A stretch of DNA of 31,247 nucleotides, from assembly GCA_964245075.1 (NCBI GenBank), contig CAXTLC010000058.1, positions 1 through 31,247 on the forward strand. The letters are read 5' to 3'. This document shows, one piece after another, positions 1 through 8,197 of this stretch (position 1 is its first letter; each line of letters opens with the position of its first letter). The stretch comes from LMUY01 sp964245075. Its GTDB lineage: Bacteria > Pseudomonadota > Alphaproteobacteria > Acetobacterales > Acetobacteraceae. The notes below the pieces were generated by a model. That model was not told the DNA's origin and did not search any database. It saw only the letters and a list, made by a program, of their open reading frames with translations. Made by a program: the position numbers and the translations under genes.

Positions 1-57
1 CCAACACGATCCAACAACGGCGTAACAGGACGCACAGAAAGAAGAGAAGCGTTCACC

Positions 58-975
58 TCAGTGGCCCCGCGACACGACGTAGCCTGCCAGATCACGCAAG
101 TGCCGCGCCCGCAAGCCGAAACCATCGAGGTGGGAAGCCGCCCGCTCGCTCAGGCTGCGGGCCTCGCGGGCTGCAACGTCCGCGCCGAGCAGGGAAACCA
201 GCGTTGCTTTGCCGGCCGCCTCGTCCTTGCCCGCTGTCTTGCCGAGTACGGCGGTGTCCCCGGTCACGTCCAGCAGGTCGTCGGCGATCTGGAACGCCGC
301 GCCGAGATCACGCCCATAGGCTGCGACCAGCGCCCGGTCGCCCGCTTCGGCCCGCCCAAGGATGGCGCCCGCGTCCGCACTGTACTGGATCAATCGTCCG
401 GTCTTGAGTGCCTGCAACCGGGCAACGTCCGCCCGGGCCAGCGTGCGGCCCTCGGCCAATATGTCGATCATCTGTCCCCCAGCCATCCCGCGCGCGCCGC
501 TCGCCATCCCCAGCGCCGCCACCAGTTCGCAACGTGCCAGCGGATCGGGGTGCGTCGCGCTTTCCGCGAGGACTTCGAACGCCCGAGCCTGCAATGCGTC
601 CCCTGCCAAGATGGCGGTGGCTTCGTCGAACGCACGGTGCGTGCTCGGCTTGCCACGCCGCAGGTCGTCATTGTCCATCGCCGGCAAGTCGTCATGCACG
701 AGCGAGTAGGCGTGCAGCATCTCCACCGACGCGGCGGCGCGCACGGCGCGGGACCGCGGCACGTCGAACAAGCTCGCGACCTCCAGGACGAGGAAGGCCC
801 GCATCCGCTTGCCGCCGTTCAGGCTGGCGTAGAGCATCGCTTCGACCAGCCGCGCTTCGGCGCCGGCTGGCCGGCCGATCAGCTCGTTCAACGCGGACTC
901 GGTGGCACCCACCGCCCGGTTCATGGCGGCAACGAGCGTGTCGGCCGGTTCGAGCGAGAGCGAGTCAGCCGACAT
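58..975 (-). CDS. ispA: Farnesyl diphosphate synthase (short-chain polyprenyl synthetase)
   Basis: This 305-aa protein condenses DMAPP/GPP with IPP to give farnesyl diphosphate, the substrate for the squalene branch encoded beside it. The first aspartate-rich motif is at about residues 95-101 (HDDLPAMDNDD, with the DDx4D spacing of bacterial type II FPP synthases) and the second at 232-236 (FQIADDLLD). The GGKRMR substrate-binding segment is near residues 54-59 and the length is normal for IspA. The start is an ATG. It is divergent from ispH, with 276 nt between the two starts. A geranylgeranyl synthase is the alternative, but the first motif and the hopanoid context favour FPP. What follows downstream (often dxs) lies outside the window. 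Confidence 0.92.
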   Translation of the reverse strand: MSADSLSLEPADTLVAAMNRAVGATESALNELIGRPAGAEARLVEAMLYASLNGGKRMRAFLVLEVASLFDVPRSRAVRAAASVEMLHAYSLVHDDLPAMDNDDLRRGKPSTHRAFDEATAILAGDALQARAFEVLAESATHPDPLARCELVAALGMASGARGMAGGQMIDILAEGRTLARADVARLQALKTGRLIQYSADAGAILGRAEAGDRALVAAYGRDLGAAFQIADDLLDVTGDTAVLGKTAGKDEAAGKATLVSLLGADVAAREARSLSERAASHLDGFGLRARHLRDLAGYVVSRGH

Positions 976-1098
976 TCATGATCGCAAGCACTGACACGAC
1001 CTTCCGGAAGCTCGATTGGATGTGCGCCACAAGGGGGGAAGCGGGGAAACGCACCGGGCTGAAGAAACACCCACACCTATATGGATGCAAGATGCGGC

Positions 1099-1116
1099 AG
1101 ATTTTGGGCAAAATCT
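1099..1116. promoter_or_regulatory. Perfect palindrome, candidate operator between ispA and ispH
   Basis: AGATTTTG-GG-CAAAATCT is a perfect inverted repeat with 8-bp arms and a 2-bp centre, in an unusually AT-rich patch of a GC-rich window. The spacer is too short for an RNA hairpin, so a site for a dimeric regulator is the natural reading. A second inverted repeat (CTTGTG at 1115-1120, CACAAG at 1133-1138) follows directly. No regulator is identified. Confidence 0.45.
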
Positions 1117-1129
1117 TGTGCTGTATCTG
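1102..1129 (+). promoter_or_regulatory. Possible ispH promoter
   Basis: TTTTGG (1102-1107) and TATCTG (1124-1129) are separated by 16 nt and resemble weak -35 and -10 boxes about 120 nt before the chosen ispH start. The -35 box lies inside the palindrome at 1099-1116, which would fit repression by occlusion. This is pattern matching only; no transcript data are available. Confidence 0.25.
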
Positions 1130-1241
1130 CAACACAAGCCGCCTTGAGTGATGCGTTGAAGCAACGGGCTGGATTGCCTGCGACGATGGCCGGTGGCATG
1201 TGGAACGACGGACAGCCACTGGGCGGCAGTCGATGCAGGTT

Positions 1242-1246
1242 GGGAG
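1242..1246 (+). promoter_or_regulatory. Ribosome binding site deciding the ispH start
   Basis: GGGAG lies 5 nt before the GTG at 1252. It supports that codon over the in-frame ATGs at 1081 and 1198, which would add residues unlike the IspH family. Confidence 0.55.
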
Positions 1247-1251
1247 CTAGG

Positions 1252-2196
1252 GTGCGGGTGGTCTTGGCACAGCCTCGTGGCTTCTGCGCGGGGGTTGAGC
1301 GCGCGATCGAGATCGTCGAGCGGGCGCTCGCCAAGTTCGGCACTCCCATCTACGTCCGTCATGAAATCGTGCATAACCGGCATGTGGTGGACAGCTTGCG
1401 CCGGCGTGGCGCTGTTTTCGTCGACAACCTGGACCAGGTGCCGCCCGGCGCGATGACCGTGTTCAGCGCCCACGGCGTCGCCCGCACCGTGGAGCGCACG
1501 GCCGCCGAACGAGGCTTGCCGGTGATCAACGCGACCTGCCCCTTGGTCGCCAAGGTGCACGCGGAAGCCCGCCGTTATGCGGCAGGGGGCCGCGAGGTGG
1601 TGCTGATCGGGCATGCCGGCCATGCGGAGGTGGAGGGAACGCTCGGGCAGATCGACGGCCGGGTGCACCTGGTGCAGACTGTGGCCGACGTGGCGGCGCT
1701 GGACGTCAGCACTCCCGACGCATTGGCCTACGTCACGCAGACGACGCTCTCGGTGGACGACACGCGCGGCATCATCGCAGCCCTCCAGCAACGCTTCCCA
1801 TCGATCACCGGGCCGGACGTGCGTGATATCTGTTATGCCACGCAGAACCGGCAGCAGGCCGTGCGGCAGCTTGCGGCCGTCGTGGACATCATTCTAGTGG
1901 TGGGGTCCAAGAACAGCTCGAACTCCAACCGACTGCGGGAGATCGGGGAAGAGCTGGGCAAGCCGAGCTACCTGATCGACGACGCGTCGTCCTTGGAACC
2001 GGCCTGGTTCGAGGGCGTCTCCTCCATCGGGCTGACCGCCGGCGCTTCCGCGCCGGAGTTGCTGGTGCAGGACGTGATCGACGGATTGCGCCATTATGGC
2101 GAATTGGACGTGGCGACACTGGCGGGCGTGGCCGAGGATGTGCGGTTCAGGTTCCCCGCCGAGGTGAGCGAGACCCGGGACGCGGTCCCGGCATAG
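1252..2196 (+). CDS. ispH: 4-hydroxy-3-methylbut-2-enyl diphosphate reductase
   Basis: This iron-sulfur enzyme is the last step of the MEP pathway and makes IPP and DMAPP. The N-terminus (VRVVLAQPRGFCAGVERAI) is the family signature with cluster cysteine C12. The other two cluster cysteines are in NATCPLVAKVH and DICYATQNRQQ, and the catalytic TQTTLS segment is present. The reading frame stays open upstream to an ATG at 1081, but similarity begins at the GTG at 1252. That codon has a GGGAG ribosome site at 1242-1246, so I choose it (314 aa). hpnH starts 11 nt after its stop, so the two are probably cotranscribed, linking precursor supply to hopanoid elaboration. Confidence 0.93.
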   Translation: MRVVLAQPRGFCAGVERAIEIVERALAKFGTPIYVRHEIVHNRHVVDSLRRRGAVFVDNLDQVPPGAMTVFSAHGVARTVERTAAERGLPVINATCPLVAKVHAEARRYAAGGREVVLIGHAGHAEVEGTLGQIDGRVHLVQTVADVAALDVSTPDALAYVTQTTLSVDDTRGIIAALQQRFPSITGPDVRDICYATQNRQQAVRQLAAVVDIILVVGSKNSSNSNRLREIGEELGKPSYLIDDASSLEPAWFEGVSSIGLTAGASAPELLVQDVIDGLRHYGELDVATLAGVAEDVRFRFPAEVSETRDAVPA

Positions 2197-2200
2197 GAGA
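2195..2200 (+). promoter_or_regulatory. hpnH ribosome binding site overlapping the ispH stop
   Basis: AGGAGA begins inside the ispH TAG stop codon and lies 7 nt before the hpnH ATG at 2208. This suggests translational coupling of the two genes. Confidence 0.6.
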
Positions 2201-2207
2201 ACAGCAG

Positions 2208-3350
2208 ATGTCGGTTCCGTTGCAGCAGGTCGTCCGGGTCGGGGCATACGTCGTCAAGCAGCACCTGATCGGGCGCAAGCGCTACCCGCTGGTGCTGATG
2301 CTGGAGCCGCTGTTCCGGTGCAACCTCGCCTGCTCCGGGTGCGGCAAGATCGACTACCCGGCGGAGATCCTGAACCAGCGGCTGTCCGTCGCGGACTCGC
2401 TGGCGGCGGTGGACGAGTGCGGGGCGCCCGTGGTTGCCATCGCCGGCGGCGAGCCGCTGCTGCACAAGGAAATGCCGGAGATCGTCGCCAAGATCCTGGC
2501 GCGCAAGAAGTTCGTCTATCTCTGCACCAACGCCCTGCTGCTCGAGAAGAAGATGGACCTGTTCCAGCCGGACCCGTTCTTCTCCTGGGACGTCCACCTG
2601 GACGGCGACCGCGAGATGCATGACCGCGCTGTCAGCCAGGACGGCGTGTACGACCGCGCCGTGGCGGCGATCCGTAAGGCGAAGGAGCGCGGCTTCCGCA
2701 TCTCGATCAACTGCACCCTGTTCGACGGCGCGCAGGCCGACCGGGTGGCCAAGTTCTTCGACGAGGTGATGGCCATGGGCGTGGACGGCATCATGACCTC
2801 GCCCGGCTACGCCTACGAGCGGGCGCCCGACCAGGCGCACTTCTTGTCCCGCCAGAAGACCAAGCAGCTTTTCCGCGACATCCTGATCCGGGGCCGCGGC
2901 AAGAAGTGGCGCTTCACCCAGTCGCCGCTGTTCATGAACTTCCTGGCGGGCAACGAGAGCTACCGCTGCACCCCGTGGGGCAAGCCGACCCGCAACGTGT
3001 TCGGCTGGCAGCGTCCCTGCTACCTGCTGGGCGAGGGATACGCCAAGACGTTCCAGGAACTCATGGATACGACCGAGTGGGACAAGTACGGCACCGGCAA
3101 CTACGAGAAGTGCGCCGACTGCATGGTCCATTCCGGCTACGAGGCCACCGCCGTGGTTGACGCGGTGAAGAGCCCCGTCAAGACGATGATGGTCGCCATG
3201 CGCGGCCCGCGGCTCACCGGCCCGATGGCGCCGGAGATCAAGCTGGAAGGGCAGCGCCCGGCCGAATACTCGTTCAGCCGCCACGTGCAGGACAAGATGG
3301 CCGAACTGCGCCACGCCCCGAAGAAGGCGGAGCCGGCCGAAGCCGACTGA
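2208..3350 (+). CDS. hpnH: Adenosylhopane synthase (radical SAM protein HpnH)
   Basis: HpnH adds a 5'-deoxyadenosyl group from SAM to diploptene, giving adenosylhopane, the first C35 hopanoid. The radical-SAM CxxxCxxC motif is at C38, C42 and C45 (FRCNLACSGCGKID), followed by AGGEPLLH typical of the SAM-binding strand. A C-terminal cysteine pair (NYEKCADCMVHSGYE) matches the conserved tail of HpnH proteins. The length of 380 aa is normal. The gene follows ispH by 11 nt and its 3' end faces the ureohydrolase gene with only 14 nt between stops. Its product is the substrate of HpnG, encoded in the opposing operon. Confidence 0.94.
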   Translation: MSVPLQQVVRVGAYVVKQHLIGRKRYPLVLMLEPLFRCNLACSGCGKIDYPAEILNQRLSVADSLAAVDECGAPVVAIAGGEPLLHKEMPEIVAKILARKKFVYLCTNALLLEKKMDLFQPDPFFSWDVHLDGDREMHDRAVSQDGVYDRAVAAIRKAKERGFRISINCTLFDGAQADRVAKFFDEVMAMGVDGIMTSPGYAYERAPDQAHFLSRQKTKQLFRDILIRGRGKKWRFTQSPLFMNFLAGNESYRCTPWGKPTRNVFGWQRPCYLLGEGYAKTFQELMDTTEWDKYGTGNYEKCADCMVHSGYEATAVVDAVKSPVKTMMVAMRGPRLTGPMAPEIKLEGQRPAEYSFSRHVQDKMAELRHAPKKAEPAEAD

Positions 3351-3364
3351 CGCCGCGCCCCAGC

Positions 3365-4330
3365 CTACCCTTTCCTGGCCGCCGCCAGGACGCACAGGAC
3401 CTCGAACAGCATGGCCGCGCCGTGGAACGCGGTCAGGCCGCCAACGTCGAACGGCGGGGACACTTCCACCACGTCCCCGCCCACGAAGCGCAGCCCGGTC
3501 AGCCCGCGGACGATCCGCAGAGCCTCCAGCATCGTCAGGCCCCCCGCCTCGGGCGTGCCGGTGCCCGGCGCATAGATCGGGTCCAGGCTGTCCACGTCGA
3601 ACGACAGGTAGGTGGGGCCAGTCCCCGCCACCCGGCCTGCTTCCTCCACCGCCCAGCGCCAGCCGCGGTCGGCCACCTCCTCGATCGGCATCACCCGCAT
3701 GCCGCTCGCCTCGCTGAACCCCCACAATCCGCCCGGAACGTTGCTGTGGCCGCGGATGCCGATCTGGATCACGCGCGCCGGGTCGAGCAGGCCTTCGTCC
3801 ACGGCCCGCCGGAACGGGGTGCCGTGATGGTAGCGGGAGCCCATGTACTCGTCCCCGGTGTCGGCGTGGGCGTCGATGTGGACCATTCCCACCGGCCCGT
3901 TCGCCGCGACCGCGCGCAGGATGGGCAGCGTCATCGAATGGTCTCCGCCGGCCGACAGCGGCACCACCCCGGCCGACACCACCCGGCGATAGAACGCCTC
4001 GATCTCCGCCAGCGCCGGTTCCAGCGCGAACGGCTGCTCGATCCAGCAGTCGCCCAGGTCCCGCACCCGCAGGCCGTCGAACGGCTGCACGCCGGTCGCG
4101 GTGTTGACCCTGCGGGACAGGGTGGATTGGTCGCGCACCGCCCGCGGGCCATGCCGGGCGCCGGGGCGGTTGGTGACGCCGCCGTCGAACGGCACGCCGA
4201 TGACGCCGATGTCCACGGCCGAAAGATCCTGCTCGGCCGGCGCCCGGAAGAAGGTGGCGATCCCGGTGTAGCGGGGCTGGGTTTGCGGGTCTTCGAGGTC
4301 GTGGTAGCGGGCGATCTGCTTGATCGGCAT
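3365..4330 (-). CDS. speB: Agmatinase-like ureohydrolase at the end of the hopanoid operon
   Basis: This arginase/agmatinase-family enzyme (321 aa from the ATG at 4330) hydrolyses a guanidino compound to an amine and urea using two Mn ions. All metal ligands are visible: GGDHS (H131), DAHAD (D153, H155, D157) and SFDVDSLDP (D245, D247). The frame is open far upstream, but homology starts at MPIKQIARYHD. The gene sits 13 nt after hpnG, with its ribosome site overlapping the hpnG stop, so it appears to be the last gene of the hpn operon. Agmatine is the default substrate. Guanidinobutyrate, guanidinopropionate or another guanidino compound cannot be excluded from sequence. Its link to hopanoids is unknown; the symbol reflects family only. 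Confidence 0.85.
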   Translation of the reverse strand: MPIKQIARYHDLEDPQTQPRYTGIATFFRAPAEQDLSAVDIGVIGVPFDGGVTNRPGARHGPRAVRDQSTLSRRVNTATGVQPFDGLRVRDLGDCWIEQPFALEPALAEIEAFYRRVVSAGVVPLSAGGDHSMTLPILRAVAANGPVGMVHIDAHADTGDEYMGSRYHHGTPFRRAVDEGLLDPARVIQIGIRGHSNVPGGLWGFSEASGMRVMPIEEVADRGWRWAVEEAGRVAGTGPTYLSFDVDSLDPIYAPGTGTPEAGGLTMLEALRIVRGLTGLRFVGGDVVEVSPPFDVGGLTAFHGAAMLFEVLCVLAAARKG

Positions 4331-4339
4331 TGGGAGCAG

Positions 4340-4345
4340 CTCCTC
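4340..4345 (-). promoter_or_regulatory. Ribosome binding site of the ureohydrolase, overlapping the hpnG stop
   Basis: Read on the minus strand, GAGGAG overlaps the hpnG TGA and lies 9 nt before the ureohydrolase ATG. It is also in a small inverted repeat (GGAGC-A-GCTCC, 4333-4343) that could partly mask it. Both features suggest that translation follows from hpnG. Confidence 0.5.
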
Positions 4346-4991
4346 AGATAAGCCGGCCGATGACACCGACCTGCGTGAGCAACGCTTGACGGGCACGCGC
4401 CGCCTCACGGCCAAGGGCGACCAACGCGACAATTTGCCCAGGCTGGCGGCCGAGCGAGCGCAGCAGCGCGGCCGGGCGGATGCGCCCTTGCCGGTCCAGC
4501 GCGGACAGGGCGGCGGGCGGCAGGTCGCGGCCGGCCGGGTCGCACACGGCGCGCAGCACGGCGAAGGGCAGGCCATGGGCGGCGGCCTCCCGCGCCACCG
4601 CGCCGCTCTCAAGGTCGGCCGCCGCCGCCGCCGTGCGTTGCCAGGCGGCGCGCTTGGCGGCTGCGGTGGCGAGGATCGCGTCCGCGGCGAGCACCGTGCC
4701 GGCCACCGGGCCGGCCACCGGGCCAAGGCGGCGGGAAAGCGCCGGGTCAGCGACCCAGCGTTCGCCGGTTGGGAACAGCACGGCGTCAGGAACAACCAGG
4801 TCGCCGGCCCGCAGGCCGGGGTCGAGCCCGCCGGCAAGGCCGAAGCTGAGCAGGGCGGTGACGCCGGATCGGGTCAGTCCAGCCGCCGCGGCCGCCGCGC
4901 CGGGCGCATCGCCGCCGCCGATTGCGATCCGCCCGCCCAGGCCGCAGGCCAGGCGCGCTTCGGCCGCGAGTCCCACGACGATGCCGAGCAA
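4344..4991 (-). CDS. hpnG: Adenosylhopane nucleosidase / hopanoid-associated phosphorylase HpnG
   Basis: HpnG removes adenine from adenosylhopane to give ribosylhopane or its phosphate, the precursor of bacteriohopanetetrol. The 215-aa protein has the purine-nucleoside phosphorylase fold features: an N-terminal VVGLAAEAR strand-turn, FGLAGGLDPGLRAGDLVVP and DLESGAVAREAA, where the glutamate aligns with the substrate-binding residue of MTA/SAH nucleosidases. The start is a TTG at 4991, the first start codon in frame after an ATG-free stretch, 22 nt after the shc stop. No strong ribosome site is visible, so coupling to shc is likely. A duplicated 12-bp unit at 4699-4722 encodes a repeated GPVA. 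Confidence 0.88.
   Translation of the reverse strand: MLGIVVGLAAEARLACGLGGRIAIGGGDAPGAAAAAAGLTRSGVTALLSFGLAGGLDPGLRAGDLVVPDAVLFPTGERWVADPALSRRLGPVAGPVAGTVLAADAILATAAAKRAAWQRTAAAAADLESGAVAREAAAHGLPFAVLRAVCDPAGRDLPPAALSALDRQGRIRPAALLRSLGRQPGQIVALVALGREAARARQALLTQVGVIGRLI
4699..4722. repeat. Two tandem 12-bp units inside hpnG
   Basis: CCGGCCACCGGG is repeated twice head to tail and encodes a duplicated four-residue stretch in frame. It looks like a slippage duplication. Confidence 0.6.
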
Positions 4992-5013
4992 GGCTAGCGC
5001 GGCGAACGGATGG

Positions 5014-6945
5014 TCAAAATCCCCACGCGACCCGGCGGCTGTTGCGGGCCAGCAGGTTGCGGTAGCGGGCCAGCGCCATCAACGGAAAGAACAGGCGGTA
5101 GCCGTGATAGCGCAGGTAGAACACCCGCGGGAAACCGACGGCGGTATAAGGCTCCTCGTCCCACTCTCCGTCCGGGCCCTGGGTGCGGCGGAGGTGCTCG
5201 ACGCCTTGCGCCACGGCCGGGTGGGCCACCTCGCCGGCGGCCATCAGGCCCAGCAACGCCCACGCAGTCTGCGACGGCGTGCTCTGCCGGTACTGCCCGC
5301 GCGGGGCGCCAGCGTAGCTTTCCTCGTCCTCGCCCCACCCGCCGTCGGTCCGCTGACGGGCCAGCAGCCAGGCAGCGCCGCGGCGGATCGCCGGGTCGTC
5401 GTGCGGCAGACCCAGCGCGTTCAGCGCGCACAGCGCCGACCATGTGCCGTAGATGTAGTTGGTTCCCCAACGGCCGAACCAGCTCCCATCCGCTTCCTGC
5501 TCCCGCCGCAGGTAGTCCAGCGCCCGTGCGACCGCCGGCTCCGCCGCGGTGTGCCCGAGTTGCGCCAGGAACGACACGCAGCGCGCCGTCACGTCCACCG
5601 TCGGCGGGTCCAGCAGCGCACCATGGTCCGCGAACGGGATGTGGTTGAGGAACTGGTGGTCGTTGTCGGCGTCGAACGCGCCCCAGCCGCCGTTGCTGCT
5701 CTGCATCCCGAGCACCCAGTCCCGCGCGAGGCCGACGGCGCCCCCGTGTGCCGCGCCGCCGCAGCGGTGCAGGAGCAAGGCCACCAGCGCCGTGTCGTCC
5801 ACGTCAGGGTAGTGCGCGTTCTCGTATTGGAACGCCCAGCCGCCGGGCGGCACCCCGGGCCGGCTGTCCGCCCAGTCCCCGCGCACGCTCGTCACCTGCC
5901 GGCCGGCGAGCCAGTCGCAAGCCGCTTCCACCGCCGGGTCGGCGTCGCCCGCCGCTTCCGCCAGCGCCAAGCCGGCCAGGCCGGTGTCCCAGATCGGCGA
6001 CAGGCAGGGCTGGCAGTACGCGCTGTCCGGCCCCACCACGAGCAGCTTGCGGATCGCCCGCCACGCGGCGGCCGGCTGCGGGTGGTCCGCGGGGTAGCCG
6101 AGCGCGTCGAACATCATCACGCTGTTGGCCATGGCCGGGTAGATCGCGCCCAGCCCGTCTTCCCCGTTCAGCCGCTCGATGGTGAAGGCCACGGCGGCGT
6201 CCATCGCACGCTTGCGGGCGCGGGCCGGGAAGAACGGCGCGACCGGCCGCAAGGCGGTGTCCAGCCAGCGGAACACCGGCCCCCAGGCGGAGCGGTACGG
6301 GCCGCGAAACCAGTCCCGCACCTGGTCCGGCGGGGTGCGGAACAGCTCCGGGATCGCGATCCCGCGCGGGTTGCGGGCCTGCGGGCGCAAGGCCATCAGC
6401 ACCAGCAGCGGCACCATGACGGTGCGCGACCAATACGACACCTTGGACAGGTGGAAGAAGAACCACCGCGGCAGGTTCATGATTTCCACGGGCATGACCG
6501 GCGTGGCGCGCCACGGCACCTGGCCGAACAGCGCCAGTTGCACCCGGGTGAACACGTTGGCCCGCTCGGCGCCGCCCAGGGCGAGGATGCGCTCGCGGGC
6601 GCGCAGCATGTGCGGCTCGTCCGCGGCGTCGCCGATCGCCCGGAGCGCGAAATACGCCTTCACGCTCACCGAAAGATCGGGGGCGCCGCCGTGGAACAAC
6701 GGCCAGCCGCCGCCCGGCTCCTGCCGGCTGCGCAGGTAGGCGCCGATGCGCGCTTCCAGCTCCGGATCGATCCGGTCGAGGTAGTGCTCGAGCAGGATGT
6801 ACTCGGACGAGATGGTCGCGTCCGCTTCCAACTGGAACAGCCAGTGGCCGTCGGCGCCCTGCCGGGCGTGCAGTGCAGCTTGTGCGGCGTTGATCGAGGT
6901 GTGGAGCGCATCGGTTTGGGGGCGGTCGAGCGTTTCGCTAGGCAT
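5014..6945 (-). CDS. shc: Squalene-hopene cyclase
   Basis: This membrane-bound class II triterpene cyclase (HpnF, 643 aa, normal length) folds squalene into hopene/hopanol. The protonating DxDD motif is in YPDVDDTALV near residue 378. QW repeats are visible throughout, including QEPGGGW, QSSNGGWGAFD, QEADGSWFGRWG and QRTDGGWGEDEESY. The ATG at 6945 is 13 nt after the hpnE stop. The gene therefore lies between the squalene-forming enzymes and hpnG in the order the pathway uses them. Nothing in the sequence suggests an alternative activity such as tetrahymanol synthesis. Confidence 0.96.
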   Translation of the reverse strand: MPSETLDRPQTDALHTSINAAQAALHARQGADGHWLFQLEADATISSEYILLEHYLDRIDPELEARIGAYLRSRQEPGGGWPLFHGGAPDLSVSVKAYFALRAIGDAADEPHMLRARERILALGGAERANVFTRVQLALFGQVPWRATPVMPVEIMNLPRWFFFHLSKVSYWSRTVMVPLLVLMALRPQARNPRGIAIPELFRTPPDQVRDWFRGPYRSAWGPVFRWLDTALRPVAPFFPARARKRAMDAAVAFTIERLNGEDGLGAIYPAMANSVMMFDALGYPADHPQPAAAWRAIRKLLVVGPDSAYCQPCLSPIWDTGLAGLALAEAAGDADPAVEAACDWLAGRQVTSVRGDWADSRPGVPPGGWAFQYENAHYPDVDDTALVALLLHRCGGAAHGGAVGLARDWVLGMQSSNGGWGAFDADNDHQFLNHIPFADHGALLDPPTVDVTARCVSFLAQLGHTAAEPAVARALDYLRREQEADGSWFGRWGTNYIYGTWSALCALNALGLPHDDPAIRRGAAWLLARQRTDGGWGEDEESYAGAPRGQYRQSTPSQTAWALLGLMAAGEVAHPAVAQGVEHLRRTQGPDGEWDEEPYTAVGFPRVFYLRYHGYRLFFPLMALARYRNLLARNSRRVAWGF

Positions 6946-6958
6946 CTTTCATCCAGGC

Positions 6959-8197
6959 TTAGGCGGCGGAGCGCAGAACCGCCGCGGCAGTGTGTCCGGA
7001 CCTGATCGCACCCTCGATGGTGGCAGGCAGGCCGGTGTCCGTCCAATCCCCGGCCAGGACCAGGTTTGCCAAGCCGGTGCGCACGCCAGGCCGCTTGCGG
7101 TTTTCCGCAGGGGTGGCGGCGAAGGTGGCGCGCTTCTCCTTTACGACACGCCAGGCTGGAAGCGGTTGCGTAATTCCCAGGGCAGCCGTCACTTCTGGCC
7201 ACACTGTTGCAGCAAGGTCACTTGCGCTGCGGTCCACCAACCGGTTCGCCGCGCTGATGGTCACGGACAGCACGCCCGGCTTGGCGAACACCCACTCGGC
7301 CGTGCCCCCGAGCAGGCCGATGAACCCCGCCGGCCCGGCTGGGGCCGCGTGGCGGTAATGCAGGTTGACGATCGCCTCGAACGCGTCCGGCGCGGTCAGG
7401 CCCGGCAGCAAGGCTTGCGCCACCGGCGCGGGCACGGCGAGCACCACCCGGTCAGCCGCCGCCACCGCCACCGGGCCGTCCGGCGTGCCGAGCGAGCGCA
7501 CCCGCCCTTCCGCCACGGTAAGCGCCGACACGCGGCAGCCCAGCTTCACGACGGCGCCGCCCCCCGCCAGGGCGGCGAGCGCCGGATCGATGAACGTCGC
7601 GGACAGGCCGTCCCTCGGGAAAGCCGGAATGCAGGCGTTGCCGCCCTTGAACACCGTTTCCCGCAGGGCCGCAGCCATCAGCCGGGCGCTGCCGGACGCG
7701 GGCGCGGTGTTCAGCGCGGCGATCACCAGGGGCTCCATCAGGCGATCATTCAGCGCTCCCGGCGGCATCACGGCCGCCACCGTGTCTTCCGCGCCGGCAC
7801 GGAGCAGGCGCAGCAGCCCGGCATATTCGCGCAGCCGGGCGCCGGGCACGCGCCGCCCGGGCGCAAACACCCACCAGGGCACAGGCCCGGCGTTGGGCCG
7901 CACCGTCCAGCTCCGGCCACTCGGCAGGTCGTGGAACGGGAACATCGCTTCCTGCGGCCCCGCCTGCGTCCCTTCGGAGCCGATCCGGCGCAGGAAGCCC
8001 GTGATCGCGCCGTTGCCGGACAGCCAGAGGTGGTTGCCGTTGTCGATCCGGCAGCCGAGTTCCTTGTCATGGTACGACCGGCAGCGCCCCCCGGCGGCGG
8101 GGCCGGCCTCGTACACCGTCACCGCCTGCCCGGCATCCAGCAGCGCCAGGGCGGCGGACAAGCCCGCCATCCCCGCGCCGACCACGTGGACCGTCAT
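6959..8197 (-). CDS. hpnE: Hydroxysqualene dehydroxylase (FAD-dependent desaturase family)
   Basis: HpnE reduces hydroxysqualene to squalene, the third step of the HpnCDE route. The protein (412 aa) begins with an FAD-binding Rossmann motif, VHVVGAGMAGLSAALALLDAG at residues 3-23, and an E-AGPAAGGRCRSY continuation typical of amine-oxidase/phytoene-desaturase-like enzymes. A C-terminal LVLAGDWTDTGLPATIEGAI segment is the second FAD contact. The frame is open upstream through hpnD, but the ATG at 8197 overlaps the hpnD stop as ATGA and directly precedes the Rossmann strand, so it is the start. Confidence 0.93.
   Translation of the reverse strand: MTVHVVGAGMAGLSAALALLDAGQAVTVYEAGPAAGGRCRSYHDKELGCRIDNGNHLWLSGNGAITGFLRRIGSEGTQAGPQEAMFPFHDLPSGRSWTVRPNAGPVPWWVFAPGRRVPGARLREYAGLLRLLRAGAEDTVAAVMPPGALNDRLMEPLVIAALNTAPASGSARLMAAALRETVFKGGNACIPAFPRDGLSATFIDPALAALAGGGAVVKLGCRVSALTVAEGRVRSLGTPDGPVAVAAADRVVLAVPAPVAQALLPGLTAPDAFEAIVNLHYRHAAPAGPAGFIGLLGGTAEWVFAKPGVLSVTISAANRLVDRSASDLAATVWPEVTAALGITQPLPAWRVVKEKRATFAATPAENRKRPGVRTGLANLVLAGDWTDTGLPATIEGAIRSGHTAAAVLRSAA

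Noticed and set aside
1081..1251. N-terminal 57-residue extension of IspH
   Set aside because: The residues do not resemble IspH, and the region contains palindromes and a possible promoter; GTG 1252 has a proper ribosome site.
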